DNA of 64,000 bases, taken from positions 103,450 to 167,449 of the forward strand of contig JAWWOW010000023.1 in NCBI GenBank assembly GCA_033851265.1, in the 5' to 3' direction. Source of the stretch: JAWWOW01 sp033851265 (GTDB lineage Bacteria; Actinomycetota; Actinomycetes; JAWWOW01). Below are positions 37,851-46,729 of this stretch, one piece after another (the stretch's first letter is position 1; each line of letters starts with the position of its first letter). The notes beneath the pieces are model-generated. The model worked only from the letters and a program-made list of their open reading frames with translations, searched no databases and was not told where the DNA came from. The translations under genes and the position numbers were made by a program.

Positions 37851-38543
37851 GTGCCTGATCTCCGCGTTCTCTCTTACAACGTCCGATCGTTGAAGGACGA
37901 CAAGATTGCTGTCGCTGCGGTCATCCGTGCGTGCAATCCCGACGTCGTCTGCATTCAGGAGGCGCCGCGCTTCCTCCGGTGGCGGTCTAAGGCGGCGGAA
38001 CTGGCACGCACATCAGGCCTATTGGTCGTTACCGGAGGCCGTACCGCGGGTGCGATGTTGCTGCTGGCACGTCAAGGCGTCGACGTCGAGGCGAAGCACG
38101 ACGTCCTGCTATCCAAGGCGCCCAAGCTCCACCAGCGGGGGCTCGCGATCGGCGTGCTCAAGATTCTTGGTGCGCGTATCTGCGTGGCGAGCATGCACCT
38201 CGACCTCGAGGCAGGGGAGCGACGCAAGCACGTTGATGAGGTGTTCACCCACTTGGACCGGGTGCGCAAGGGCGCACCGATCATTCTGGCCGGTGACGTC
38301 AACGAAGAGCCGGGTGAGCCGGCGTGGGAGGCGATCACCGCCCGGCTGACGGACGCCGGCGCTGTCGCGCCGACCGGCGATATCGTGACGTTCAGCGCGC
38401 AGAACCCGCACAAGATCATCGACGGCATTTTCGTCGATCCGTCGATCGAGGTGATCAGCTGCGGCGTCCCCGACGTACCCGGTGTGCAGCAGGCGAGCGA
38501 CCACCGACCCGTGCTCGCTGAGCTCCGGCTGCCCACCCTTTAG
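37851..38543 (+). CDS. Endonuclease/exonuclease/phosphatase family protein
   Basis: 230 residues with the DNase I-like fold: VLSYNVRSLKDD (Asn), VVCIQEAPRFL (catalytic Glu), CVASMHLDLEAG (His/Asp), IILAGDVNEEPG (Asp, Asn) and QASDHRPVLAEL (Asp-His). It would cut a phosphodiester or phosphomonoester; DNA, RNA, lipid or sugar phosphate are all possible. GTG start at 37851, preceded by TAGGGT eight bases upstream. Confidence 0.85.
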   Translation: MPDLRVLSYNVRSLKDDKIAVAAVIRACNPDVVCIQEAPRFLRWRSKAAELARTSGLLVVTGGRTAGAMLLLARQGVDVEAKHDVLLSKAPKLHQRGLAIGVLKILGARICVASMHLDLEAGERRKHVDEVFTHLDRVRKGAPIILAGDVNEEPGEPAWEAITARLTDAGAVAPTGDIVTFSAQNPHKIIDGIFVDPSIEVISCGVPDVPGVQQASDHRPVLAELRLPTL

Positions 38544-38618
38544 CAAACTCGCGGGGTCCTCACAGCCAACCTTCAGGTTCTCGGCGCAGGGTCGTCGGTG
38601 ACCGACAGGAGACCCGCC

Positions 38619-38981
38619 ATGGACGGTACGACCGATCCCACCGCCTCCCGAGCCGACCTCGATCGCCGTGACCGCGAGCGCAGGCTTCGTCGCAGCCGCG
38701 CCGTCGCTGCTGCTGCCAGCTTCGGCGGGTTCGCCAGCCTGGTCGCCGTTCTCGTCGGCGCGTCCTCGCCCGGGAGTCAGGCGACGACGACCCCCACAAC
38801 TGTGACGACGAACACCACGACGAGCGATGACACGTCGGGTAGTGACACATCGAGTAGTGACGCGGCAAGCGATGACACCTCGAGCGGCGCTACGGCGAAC
38901 TCAAGCACGGGGAGCACGGCATCCGCGAGCTCGAGTCAAACGACGACGGTCACGCCTGACACCGTCACCAGGGCGAGCTGA
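38619..38981 (+). CDS. Anchored Ser/Thr-rich tail protein with an ApbE flavinylation motif
   Basis: 120 residues. A charged N-terminus ends in RRLRRSRAVAAAASFGG, a twin-arginine-like start of one hydrophobic segment (about residues 29-48). The remaining 70 residues are a disordered Ser/Thr/Asp tail on the outside. Residues 86-92 read DTSSGAT, an exact fit to the Dxx(S/T)GAT acceptor motif on which ApbE places FMN. No FMN_bind domain surrounds it. ATG 38619 follows AGGAG seven bases upstream. It lies three bases before apbE and heads a three-gene unit with a ferric-reductase-like protein, so it is probably a minimal flavin carrier. Flavinylation is inferred. Confidence 0.7.
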   Translation: MDGTTDPTASRADLDRRDRERRLRRSRAVAAAASFGGFASLVAVLVGASSPGSQATTTPTTVTTNTTTSDDTSGSDTSSSDAASDDTSSGATANSSTGSTASASSSQTTTVTPDTVTRAS

Positions 38982-38983
38982 CC

Positions 38984-39955
38984 ATGGGCGCCGCCAACTC
39001 GTGGTCGTTGACCCGCACGGACGACCCGCGCCTGGTGCTGGTTGCCGCACCGTTCTATGAGACGCGGCTGTCGACGATGGGTACGCAGGCGCACATCGCC
39101 GCGGTGCACGGCGACGCCGGTCTCATCGAGGACGCCGCGTCGCGACTCACCGATCTCCATCGGTTGTGGACCCGGTTCGAGGAGGCCAGCGACGTCAGCC
39201 GCATCAACGCCGGCGCAGGACACCCCGTCGCGGTGTCGCCGGAGACTGTTCTGCTCGTCGGCCTGGCGCTGGACGCATGGGAGCAAACAGACGGACGTTA
39301 CGACCCGTCGGTCTTGCCTGCGTTGCTCGCCACCGGATACGACCGCGACTTTGCCGAGCTCGACGACACGACCGTCGGCTCGGGTGAAGGGTCACCCGCC
39401 CCTGGGTGCGCAGGAGTTCTCGTGGATGTCGCCGCGTCGACCGTGACGGTGCCGGCTGGTCACACCATTGACGTCAGCGGAATCGCCAAAGGGCTCGCAG
39501 CCGATCTCGTCGTCGCCGACCTGCTGGAAGGCGGCGCGATCGGAGCTTGCGTCAACATCGGTGGCGACCTTCGCGTCGAGGGGTCATCGCCGAAGCCCGG
39601 CGGTTGGATCATCGGTGTCGAGCATCCTCGAGCCCAATTCCTGCTGGGTTGCTTGCGGCTGCGTTTTGGAGCGGTCGCCACGTCGAGTCGCGTGAAGCGA
39701 TCCTGGGGTCCGGCGGATGCACGTCAACACCACATCATCGATCCGTTCACCGGCCGTCCAGCTGACACCGGCGTACAAGCCGTAACTGTTGTTTCCAACG
39801 AAGGATGGCGGGCCGAGGCGTTGACGACGGCCGCATTTCTTGCGGGTGCTGACCACGCGGTTGCTCTGCTCGAGGCCGAAGGAGCATCCGGTTTGATCGT
39901 CCGCGACGACGACACGCTCGCCTTCGCCGGCGCGTGGACGGAGCTGCTCGCATGA
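38984..39955 (+). CDS. apbE: FAD:protein FMN transferase (ApbE)
   Basis: 323 residues. Family signatures: STMGTQAHIAAVHGDAG, LHRLWTRFEEASDVSRINAG, HTIDVSGIAKGLAADLVV, ACVNIGGDLRVEG, HHIIDPFTGRPADTGV and AEALTTAAFLAGA, including the acidic residues that bind Mg-FAD. It moves FMN from FAD onto a Thr/Ser of target proteins. No signal peptide is visible, so it probably acts in the cytoplasm; this fits a target exported after folding by the Tat route, such as the upstream gene. Stop overlaps the next ATG. Confidence 0.93.
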   Translation: MGAANSWSLTRTDDPRLVLVAAPFYETRLSTMGTQAHIAAVHGDAGLIEDAASRLTDLHRLWTRFEEASDVSRINAGAGHPVAVSPETVLLVGLALDAWEQTDGRYDPSVLPALLATGYDRDFAELDDTTVGSGEGSPAPGCAGVLVDVAASTVTVPAGHTIDVSGIAKGLAADLVVADLLEGGAIGACVNIGGDLRVEGSSPKPGGWIIGVEHPRAQFLLGCLRLRFGAVATSSRVKRSWGPADARQHHIIDPFTGRPADTGVQAVTVVSNEGWRAEALTTAAFLAGADHAVALLEAEGASGLIVRDDDTLAFAGAWTELLA

Positions 39956-40566
39956 ACGGCACGTTGCCTTGGTACGTCGCGCGCTCGGGCGGGCTCGTCA
40001 CCTACGTGCTGCTCACCGTCAGTGTGATCTTCGGTACGGCGGTGGCGGCGCGGGCGTTCCGCAACAAGCCGGGGTTGCCGTGGATGAACGGCATGCACGA
40101 GTGGCTGGGGACGCTGACGCTGGGATTCCTCGGCGTGCACGTCGTCGGACTGTTGCTCGACACCTACATCGGGTTCTCGATCGTGGAGGTCCTCGTGCCG
40201 TTCACGTCGCACTACCGGCCTGGCGTCGTCGCCTGGGGGATCGTCGCGTTCTATCTGCTGCTGGTGGTGCAACTCTCGGCACGGTTCCGCGGGAAGCTCC
40301 CACGCAAGTGGCGGCCGCTCTGGAAGCGCGCGCACATGATGGCTTATCCGTTGTTCATCGTCAGCACCGTGCACTTGCTCACCGTCGGCACAGACGCCCG
40401 GACGCTCCCGGTGCTCCTGCTGGTCGCTGCTGCCATCGCTGCCACTGTCGCCGCTGCCGCCCGCTCGCGCTGGCTGCGCGATCAGCGCGCGTTGGCGAGG
40501 ACTCCGGCCGCGGCTCCGGCTCCGCAGCAGGACTTAGCCGTACGACGGCACGAGCTGGTGGGCTAA
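39952..40566 (+). CDS. Ferric reductase-like transmembrane (haem b) protein
   Basis: 204 residues, about five or six transmembrane helices. Conserved His residues lie in GMHEWLGTLTLGFLGVHVVG and KRAHMMAYPLFIVSTVHLLT, a spacing that suits two bound b-haems. TSHYRPGVVAWGIVAFYLLL lies between. It would move electrons across the membrane to the FMN carrier encoded two genes upstream. ATG overlaps the apbE stop by four bases. Its last 33 bases overlap the 3' end of the convergent gene. Confidence 0.82.
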   Translation: MNGTLPWYVARSGGLVTYVLLTVSVIFGTAVAARAFRNKPGLPWMNGMHEWLGTLTLGFLGVHVVGLLLDTYIGFSIVEVLVPFTSHYRPGVVAWGIVAFYLLLVVQLSARFRGKLPRKWRPLWKRAHMMAYPLFIVSTVHLLTVGTDARTLPVLLLVAAAIAATVAAAARSRWLRDQRALARTPAAAPAPQQDLAVRRHELVG

Positions 40567-41763
40567 CTGTTCGAGGAACAGTCCGATGTCGGTGACGATG
40601 CCCATCGCCTGGGCTGACCCGCGATCGGCCAGCTTGGTGACGGTCGCGGGATTGATGTCGACGCTGACCAGGGGAATCGACGCCGGGAGGATGTTTCCCG
40701 TCGCGATGGAGTGCAGCATGGTCGCGACCATCACCGCGATGCCGACGCCTTTGAGATGGGCCCGCATCGCGCGTTGCCCTTCGATAACGTCGGTGTAGAC
40801 GTCGGGCAGGGGCCCGTCGTCGCGCACCGACCCGACAAGCACGAACTCCTTGTGCGCCTTGACCATCGCGTGCATGACGCCGCCGGTGAGTACGCCGGAT
40901 TCGACAGCCGCGGCGATCGAGCCCGCCTTGCGGATCATGTTGATCGCGCGGATGTGGTGTTCGTGGCCGTGTTCCACACCGCGTCCCTGGGTGAGGTCAA
41001 TGCCGAGCGACGTACCGAACAACGCGGCTTCGATGTCATGTGTCGCCAACGCGTTGCCCGCGAACAGCACGTCGACGAAACCGGCTTCGACCAGCGCGAC
41101 CATTGCTGGTGCTGCGCCGGTGTGGACCACGGCCGGGCCGGCGACCCAGAGCACCTTCTCGCCTTCGGCCTTGACTTCCTTCATGCGTTGAGCGATCTGC
41201 CGGACGAGCAGGGCCTGCGGCTTCTCTGATGACACGACCGAGCTCATGAACCCAAACGCGTCGTCGCTCGTCGCTGAATGCGGGCGCAGCGGCAGCACGA
41301 CCTTGACGCCGCTCGCACCGCAGACGATTTGGTCGCCGGCCTTCACATCGCTGACCGGGACGGTGCGCACCCGCCCTTTCTCGACGAGCAGGCCGCAGTC
41401 CATCTCCGGGTTCTCGACGGGGATCCACTGCCCCTCGAGCCGGACCACGGTCTCGAGGTTGGTCGTCGAGTAGAAGTCCTCAGGAAAGACGCCGTCCTGC
41501 TCAGCAGCACGGATGATCGCCTCGCCCGGGTCGACCGGGTTGACGCCGTACGCCTGTAGCCGCATGAGCAAACGCTGCAGATCCGCGTCGTTCGGGGCGT
41601 GCAGGCCGATGCGCGCGTAGGACTCGTCGTCGTGTGTCTTACCGACCTCGAACTTCTCGATGACGTAGTCGCAGCCGTAGTCGAGCACGTCGTCGAGCAC
41701 CCGTGCGAGCACGCCGGAGTCCATGAGGTGCCCGCTGATCTCGACCGTCTCGCGCGCCTGCAC
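40534..41763 (-). CDS. TIGR00300-family enzyme (LOR/SDH; archaeal ornithine cyclodeaminase type)
   Basis: 409 residues. The N-terminal domain is ETVEISGHLMDSGVLARVLD plus DDESYARIGLHAP. The C-terminal domain has VAGPAVVHTGAAPAMVALVE, FAGNALATHDIEAALFGTSL and GSVRDDGPLPDVYTDVIEGQ. These match the TIGR00300 family and the C-terminal half of ArgZ/AgrE-type enzymes; a methanogen member is reported to turn ornithine into proline and ammonia with NAD. The same activity here is inferred. The carbamate kinase at 36246 is the only other arginine-related gene in the window. Confidence 0.8.
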   Translation of the reverse strand: MQARETVEISGHLMDSGVLARVLDDVLDYGCDYVIEKFEVGKTHDDESYARIGLHAPNDADLQRLLMRLQAYGVNPVDPGEAIIRAAEQDGVFPEDFYSTTNLETVVRLEGQWIPVENPEMDCGLLVEKGRVRTVPVSDVKAGDQIVCGASGVKVVLPLRPHSATSDDAFGFMSSVVSSEKPQALLVRQIAQRMKEVKAEGEKVLWVAGPAVVHTGAAPAMVALVEAGFVDVLFAGNALATHDIEAALFGTSLGIDLTQGRGVEHGHEHHIRAINMIRKAGSIAAAVESGVLTGGVMHAMVKAHKEFVLVGSVRDDGPLPDVYTDVIEGQRAMRAHLKGVGIAVMVATMLHSIATGNILPASIPLVSVDINPATVTKLADRGSAQAMGIVTDIGLFLEQLAHQLVPSYG

Positions 41764-41786
41764 TGAGTCCTCCCGAAGAATCCCGC

Positions 41787-42482
41787 TCAGACGACGGCGC
41801 CGTCGTCCGGTCCGGAATCAGTCGGCGGTGAGTCTTTCATCCGCAGGACGAGCAGGACGAACCCACCGATGATGCTGGCGACGGCAATCAGCAGCCATCC
41901 CGTGCCGAGCGTCTTGCCAGCCATCGCGGGGAGAAGCAGCAACAAACACCCACCGATCAACGCGATCCACCCATAGCGCGTGTGTGGGCTGTCGAGTGGT
42001 TGCAACGGAGGGTCAGGCGGCACGAAGTGGTCGTCGTCGACAGGTGCCGGCGGGAGAATCTCGTACGCCGGCTCCTCGGCCGTCGACGCGGACGTTGACG
42101 CTTCGACCTCTTGTCCGGTGCGTCGCTCGGCGGTGTCGTCGGACTCCAATGACTTGACGAGCTCCGCCCAGCGTTCGTCTTCAAGCGACGCGCGCAGCTC
42201 AGGCAGCGTGACCGACACCAGCTGCTCGGCCTCGCGGCGCAGCGAAGCGTCCACCCAGAGTCGATCGATCGGCGGGATCGGGAGCTGGACGGGATACAAG
42301 GTGGCGGAGTCGGGTTGAGCCGGTGCGATGTATGCCGGGATCGACGCATCACGCAACGCCTCGAGGAGCGGTGCCGCGAGTCGCGGATCTACGTCGCACA
42401 CCGACACCCAGTTGTCGGCCCGCAGGCCGTTTCCGCGCTCCGACGATGGCGACCGGTCACCGGTGAAGGCATCGTCGCTCAC
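41787..42482 (-). CDS. Membrane protein with N-terminal soluble domain
   Basis: 231 residues. The soluble part (residues 20-110: SVCDVDPRLAAPLLEALRDA, SIPAYIAPAQPD, DRLWVDASLRREAEQLVSV) resembles a DUF2007-like signal-sensing domain; an acidic linker follows, then two transmembrane helices (YGWIALIGGCLLLLLPAMAG and GWLLIAVASIIGGFVLLVL). It lies six bases after the hydrolase gene and so is co-transcribed. Function unknown. Confidence 0.6.
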   Translation of the reverse strand: MSDDAFTGDRSPSSERGNGLRADNWVSVCDVDPRLAAPLLEALRDASIPAYIAPAQPDSATLYPVQLPIPPIDRLWVDASLRREAEQLVSVTLPELRASLEDERWAELVKSLESDDTAERRTGQEVEASTSASTAEEPAYEILPPAPVDDDHFVPPDPPLQPLDSPHTRYGWIALIGGCLLLLLPAMAGKTLGTGWLLIAVASIIGGFVLLVLRMKDSPPTDSGPDDGAVV

Positions 42483-42488
42483 GGTTTG

Positions 42489-43250
42489 TCAGCTCTCTGA
42501 TGCGGCGCGGGCATGTGAACGGACGAACGCGAGGCTGCCCTCGAAAATTTCCGGAGCGTCGTTGTCGAGCGTCGCGACGTGATAGCTCTGCCGAAGCAGC
42601 CGCTCTTCCTTGTCGTCCGAGGAGACGCCGGCGAGGACGGTTTCGGTGCTGATGGGCTCGACGACGTGGTCGTCGATGCTGCGATAGACGAGCACCGGCG
42701 CAGTGATCAGTGAGAGGTCGCCGCAGACGACCTTCCACAGCTGGCCCAACGAAGCGGCGGCCTTCAGCGGCGTGCGCTCGTATGCCCCCTCGGTGACACC
42801 TGGTTTCTTGATGTCATCGCCGATTGCCTTGACCGAGGGTACGAACCACTTGAGGACGGGCAGCAGCGTGGCGGCGCGGTTCTGACTGGTCACGGATGGG
42901 TTGACGAGCACCAGCCCGCTGACGTCATCGGGACGTTTCTCGGCCAGGCGCAGGGACAACGTGCCGCCCATTGACAGGCCCATGACGAAGACTTCGTCGC
43001 ATCGCACGGACAGGTCATCGAACGCGCGCTCGACCTCGGCGTACCAGTCCTGCCACCGGGTGAGGTTGAGCTCCTGCCAGCGGGTGCCGTGGCCGGGCAG
43101 CCGTGGACAGACCACGGAGAGCCCGGCGGCGGCGAGGTGTTCGCCCCACGGATGCATCGACTGCGGCGAGCCGGTGAAGCCGTGGCAGAGCAGCACGCCG
43201 ACGGGCCCGCCGTCGTAGCGGAAGGGTTCGGCTCCTGGAAGCACTGGCAC
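42489..43250 (-). CDS. Alpha/beta hydrolase (carboxylesterase / monoacylglycerol lipase-like)
   Basis: 253 residues. LLCHGFTGSPQSMHPWGEHL is the oxyanion-hole region, VFVMGLSMGGTLSLRLAEKR the nucleophile elbow with Ser, VYRSIDDHVVEP the acid loop (Asp), and SYHVATLDND the catalytic His region. This fits the Est30 type that hydrolyses short- to medium-chain esters. The GTG at 43250 begins the conserved fold; longer versions include an unlikely leader. The divergent META lipoprotein starts 57 bases away. Confidence 0.87.
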   Translation of the reverse strand: MPVLPGAEPFRYDGGPVGVLLCHGFTGSPQSMHPWGEHLAAAGLSVVCPRLPGHGTRWQELNLTRWQDWYAEVERAFDDLSVRCDEVFVMGLSMGGTLSLRLAEKRPDDVSGLVLVNPSVTSQNRAATLLPVLKWFVPSVKAIGDDIKKPGVTEGAYERTPLKAAASLGQLWKVVCGDLSLITAPVLVYRSIDDHVVEPISTETVLAGVSSDDKEERLLRQSYHVATLDNDAPEIFEGSLAFVRSHARAASES

Positions 43251-43307
43251 AGCGTTATCGTCGCACGCGGAGCACGCGCCCTGCCCCGAAGGGAACCTGG
43301 GGTCCCG

Positions 43308-44207
43308 ATGGACCGTCGAAGTCTTATGCGCGTCGGACACGTGGTTCCCGTGTTGGCGTCATTTCTGACCGCGGCGCTGCTCACTGCGGGATGTACCTCG
43401 GGTTCGGGTCCGGGCACTAGTGCTACTACCAGGCCAGGGGAACTGCGAGTGAGTGCGCTCATTGGTTTGTGGGCGGTCGACGCAAAAGGCGAGCCGTCGT
43501 CCAGCGTGCTGCAGCTATCGCCTGATGGTCGGGCAGATATCTGGCGCTCGTGCGGAAGACTCAATTCGAGTTGGCGCGCCTTGACAGATGGAACGTTCCT
43601 CGCGGATTTCTACGGCGGCTCCGATGCCTGCTTCTCGCGCAACGGCGCTAGCGTGACCGAACGTTCCGCACGTTGGCTCACGCAAGCAACTCGTTTCCGC
43701 ATGGTCAGCGGGGGCTGGGAGTTGCTGCGCAATGACGCTGTGCTCGCTCGGTTGAAACCAGGTGGCAAGCCGAAAGTTCCAAATACGATCGCCGAAAGCG
43801 AAGCAGAGCCGCCGAGGATCACGCCCGCAGAAGGCGCCGCGTTGGACCTCAATCCTGAGCTTCTACCCCGAGGTGCCACGGCCGCTCGTGCAGAAACTCT
43901 CATCGGCACCTGGCTTCCCGATGTAGCGCGGCGACCGCGCATCACATTCAAGGCGGACGGCACGTACACGGGATCCGACGGCTGTAACGGCTCGAGGGGA
44001 GCATGGGCCGTCGGAGACGGCGGCCAAGTCGTTGTCACGTCAGGCGTGTCGACACTCGTCGGCTGCGAGAACATCAACGTTGCCAACTGGATCGCCAAAG
44101 CCGCTCGGGCAGCCATCGATGGCGACACGTTGGTCCTCTACGACGCCCGGGCCCAGGAGACACATCGTGTCCATCGCGGGGTCGAGCCCGCGCCCCAGCC
44201 TCGCTGA
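43308..44207 (+). CDS. META-domain (HslJ-like) lipoprotein
   Basis: 299 residues. Lipoprotein signal with lipobox LTAGC (VLASFLTAALLTAGCTSGSG). Residues 50-170 form one beta-rich unit (LIGLWAVDAKGEPSSSVLQL). The C-terminal unit is a META domain: LIGTWLPDVARRPRITFKAD, TYTGSDGCNGSRGAWAVGD and TLVGCENINVANW with its conserved Cys. Probably a cell-surface protein; META/HslJ proteins have been linked to stress and antibiotic tolerance, but no role can be assigned here. A TATCGT -10-like word is at 43256. Confidence 0.75.
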   Translation: MDRRSLMRVGHVVPVLASFLTAALLTAGCTSGSGPGTSATTRPGELRVSALIGLWAVDAKGEPSSSVLQLSPDGRADIWRSCGRLNSSWRALTDGTFLADFYGGSDACFSRNGASVTERSARWLTQATRFRMVSGGWELLRNDAVLARLKPGGKPKVPNTIAESEAEPPRITPAEGAALDLNPELLPRGATAARAETLIGTWLPDVARRPRITFKADGTYTGSDGCNGSRGAWAVGDGGQVVVTSGVSTLVGCENINVANWIAKAARAAIDGDTLVLYDARAQETHRVHRGVEPAPQPR

Positions 44208-44351
44208 TTGGTCCCGCTGACTCCTGCCTACGCGTGAGTAGCAGCGCTTCCGATCGGCACGCGTTCCGCCCGGTGAGGCGATGGGGAAGAATCGAGTCCA
44301 CCCGACGCGGACGTCGGGTTGAGGCGAGTCGATCGGGTCGGAGGTGTCGCC

Positions 44352-45089
44352 GTGGGCTACTGGCTCATCAAGGCGATCCTTGCCCCGATCCTGCGCATCG
44401 TGTTCCGGCCCTGGGACGAGGGCCTCGAGAACGTCCCGAAGACCGGTGCCGCGATCTTGGCGAGTAACCACGTGTCGTTCTCCGACTCGTTCTTCATGCC
44501 GCTCGTCGTACCGCGCAAGGTCACGTTTCTCGCGAAGAGCGACTACTTCACCGGTCGCGGCCTCAAGGGGTGGCTGACCCGGCAGTTCTTCTCCGGTGCC
44601 GGGCAGGTGCCGGTCGACCGGAGCGGTGGTCGGGCGAGCGTGGCTGCGATCACCACCGCCTTGCGGGTGCTGGGCGAGGGCAAGTTGCTGGGGATCTATC
44701 CCGAGGGCACGCGGTCGCCGGACGGTCGGCTCTACCGCGGCAAGACCGGCGTCGCCCGGATGGCACTCGAGTCCGGCGTACCTGTGATTCCGGTTGCGAT
44801 GATCGGCACTTATGAGATCCAACCTCCAGGGAAGCTGATCCCGAAGATCATGCGACCGGGGGTGCGCTTCGGTAAGCCGCTCGACTTCTCGCGGTACGCC
44901 GGCATGGAAAGCGACCGCTTCGTACTGCGTTCGGTGACCGACGAGATCGTCTACGAGTTGATGCTGCTGTCTGGCCAGGAGTACGTCGACACCTACGCGA
45001 CCAAGGCGAAGGAAGACATCGCGGAGTCGGAGCTTGCTGCTAGTGAGTCGCTGGTGTCGGACGAGCCGAAGGCGCGTCGCGCTAGCTAG
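44352..45089 (+). CDS. plsC: 1-acyl-sn-glycerol-3-phosphate acyltransferase (PlsC-like)
   Basis: 245 residues. A membrane-associated N-terminus (YWLIKAILAPILRIVFRPWD), LASNHVSFSDSFFMP (the NHx4D catalytic motif), GAGQVPVDRSGG, GIYPEGTRSPDGRLYRGKTG (acyl-acceptor motif) and VIPVAMIGTYEI. It acylates lysophosphatidic acid to phosphatidic acid. Matches Rv2182c in the conserved block. GTG start at 44352. Confidence 0.92.
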   Translation: MGYWLIKAILAPILRIVFRPWDEGLENVPKTGAAILASNHVSFSDSFFMPLVVPRKVTFLAKSDYFTGRGLKGWLTRQFFSGAGQVPVDRSGGRASVAAITTALRVLGEGKLLGIYPEGTRSPDGRLYRGKTGVARMALESGVPVIPVAMIGTYEIQPPGKLIPKIMRPGVRFGKPLDFSRYAGMESDRFVLRSVTDEIVYELMLLSGQEYVDTYATKAKEDIAESELAASESLVSDEPKARRAS

Positions 45090-45092
45090 GTG

Positions 45093-45440
45093 CTAGACCA
45101 GCTCGAACGTGATGGTCACCGCGTTGGCGTATTTCTGCGCCACCATCGCTGTGCCGATGCAGGTTGCCACGCTGGGGTTGCAGGTCGGCGCCGCTGCGTA
45201 GTGCTTGGTCACGCAGTTGGAGGCGACGCACACAGTGGCCGACACCAACGTGCCGGTCGGCACGTCATAGAGGCTGCGGCCGGCATTGGTCGCGAGCGAA
45301 TCCGCGATCTGCTGCGGGGTGACTGCCGTGGTCACTGCTGGTACGTCGGGGTCACCGGCGCCGATCGCGGCGGTGGCGCCAATGGTCGCGGCGGTGCCAA
45401 GCGCGGCTAGGCCGGCCGCTACCGCGAAGACTCGACGCAT
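45093..45440 (-). CDS. Small secreted protein with four cysteines
   Basis: 115 residues starting MRRVFAVAAGLAALGTAAT, a signal peptide with cleavage after an Ala-rich stretch. The mature part has Cys pairs in VCVASNCVTKHY and TCNPSVATCIGT, likely two disulfides, and ends in strands (NAVTITFELV). The ATG follows a G-rich ribosome site (GGGGGT). It is an exported protein of unknown role and converges on plsC with three bases between stops. Confidence 0.6.
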   Translation of the reverse strand: MRRVFAVAAGLAALGTAATIGATAAIGAGDPDVPAVTTAVTPQQIADSLATNAGRSLYDVPTGTLVSATVCVASNCVTKHYAAAPTCNPSVATCIGTAMVAQKYANAVTITFELV

Positions 45441-45594
45441 TGGACCCCCGAAAAATTTCCCCCTGAACGAGCGCAGCATGACACGAAGATGGTGAATTGC
45501 GGGGGTGATTCGGGTCACGGCTCGGTATCAGGGAGCGTGATCCCGGTCACCATCGAGGCCCGAGGCCGCTGCTCTGGATGCGAGGATCGGTCCG

Positions 45595-46719
45595 ATGCCG
45601 ACGGGACTGGACCGCGCACTGTGGCGAGCTGTTGCCGCATTCCGCGTGCTCTCCCTCGGCTACGCGGGCGGCCTGATCGTCCATCATCGCCATCTGTACG
45701 ACCGGCCGGTCGTGGCGTGGTCGGTCTTGGGCGGCATGGCCGTCTGGACTGTGCTCGCGACAAAGTTGTACGCCGTGCGCGCTCCGCACCCCGGTGCGCT
45801 GCTGCTCGTGATCGATCTCACGCTGGCGGTCGGCGCGGTCCTGGCGACGCGCGCTGCGTTGTCCGCCGATCGCATCGCGGCTGGCGACCCCACCTTGCCG
45901 GTCGCCTGGGCCGCGGCGCCGGTCCTGGCGTGGGGTGTGGCCGCTGGGCCACTCGGTGGCGCATTGGCGGGTCTGGCTGTGTCTGCTGCCGACCTCGTTG
46001 AACGCTGGTCCGCGCCATCGGAGGCGACCATCAATGGCGTTGTGCTCTTGTTGCTTGGCGGCTTGGTCGTCGGTTACGTCGTGCAACTCGCCCGCGCAGC
46101 GCAAGCGCAGCTGGCGAGAGCCGTACAGATCGAGGCAGCGACGCGCGAACGCGATCGCCTCGCTGCGCGCATTCACGACAGCGTGTTGCAGGTACTCGCT
46201 CTTGTCGCGCGACGCGGCGGCGAGATAGGTGGGGATGCCGCCGAGCTCGGCCGGCTCGCTGGCGAACAGGAGATTGCGCTCCGCACGCTTGTCGCGTCCC
46301 CCCCGCAGGCTACGCAGGCCGGGTCGTCCGATCTTCGAGCGTTGCTTACCCCGTACGCGTCGTCGACGGTGAGTGTTGCGGCCCCGGCAGAGTCCGTTCT
46401 GTTGTCGACGGATGCCGCGCGCGACGTCGCGGACGCCGTCGCAGCTGCGCTCGACAACGTCGCCCGGCACGCAGGTGCGGGAGCGCGCGCCTGGGTGCTC
46501 GTCGAGGACGAAGGAACGGCTGTCGTGGTCACCGTGCGCGACGACGGCGAAGGGTTTGCGCTCGGTCGGTTGGAGGAGGCAGCCGGTAGCGGGCGCCTCG
46601 GCGTCGACCGGTCCATCCGGGGTCGGATCCGCGCGCTCGGAGGCGACCTGGCCGTGACGTCGTCACCCGGAGTGGGCACCGAGGTCGAGATGCGCGTCCC
46701 CCGTACGCATCAGGGCTAG
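45595..46719 (+). CDS. macS: Sensor histidine kinase MacS
   Basis: 374 residues. Five or six transmembrane helices in the first 170 residues form a membrane sensor without a large outer domain. The dimerisation/phosphorylation helix is RDRLAARIHDSVLQVLALVA (His in RIHDS, NarL-partner class). The ATPase is compact: DAVAAALDNVARHAG (N box), VRDDGEGFALGRL (G1) and SSPGVGTEVEMRVP (G2). It pairs with the regulator at 46730, 10 bases downstream. In Streptomyces MacRS controls lipoprotein and morphology genes. Confidence 0.88.
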   Translation: MPTGLDRALWRAVAAFRVLSLGYAGGLIVHHRHLYDRPVVAWSVLGGMAVWTVLATKLYAVRAPHPGALLLVIDLTLAVGAVLATRAALSADRIAAGDPTLPVAWAAAPVLAWGVAAGPLGGALAGLAVSAADLVERWSAPSEATINGVVLLLLGGLVVGYVVQLARAAQAQLARAVQIEAATRERDRLAARIHDSVLQVLALVARRGGEIGGDAAELGRLAGEQEIALRTLVASPPQATQAGSSDLRALLTPYASSTVSVAAPAESVLLSTDAARDVADAVAAALDNVARHAGAGARAWVLVEDEGTAVVVTVRDDGEGFALGRLEEAAGSGRLGVDRSIRGRIRALGGDLAVTSSPGVGTEVEMRVPRTHQG

Positions 46720-46729
46720 CGTCGGTCCC

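Noticed and set aside
41011..41428. Second open frame inside the TIGR00300 gene
   Set aside because: Arg/Pro-rich out-of-frame translation without any family signature.
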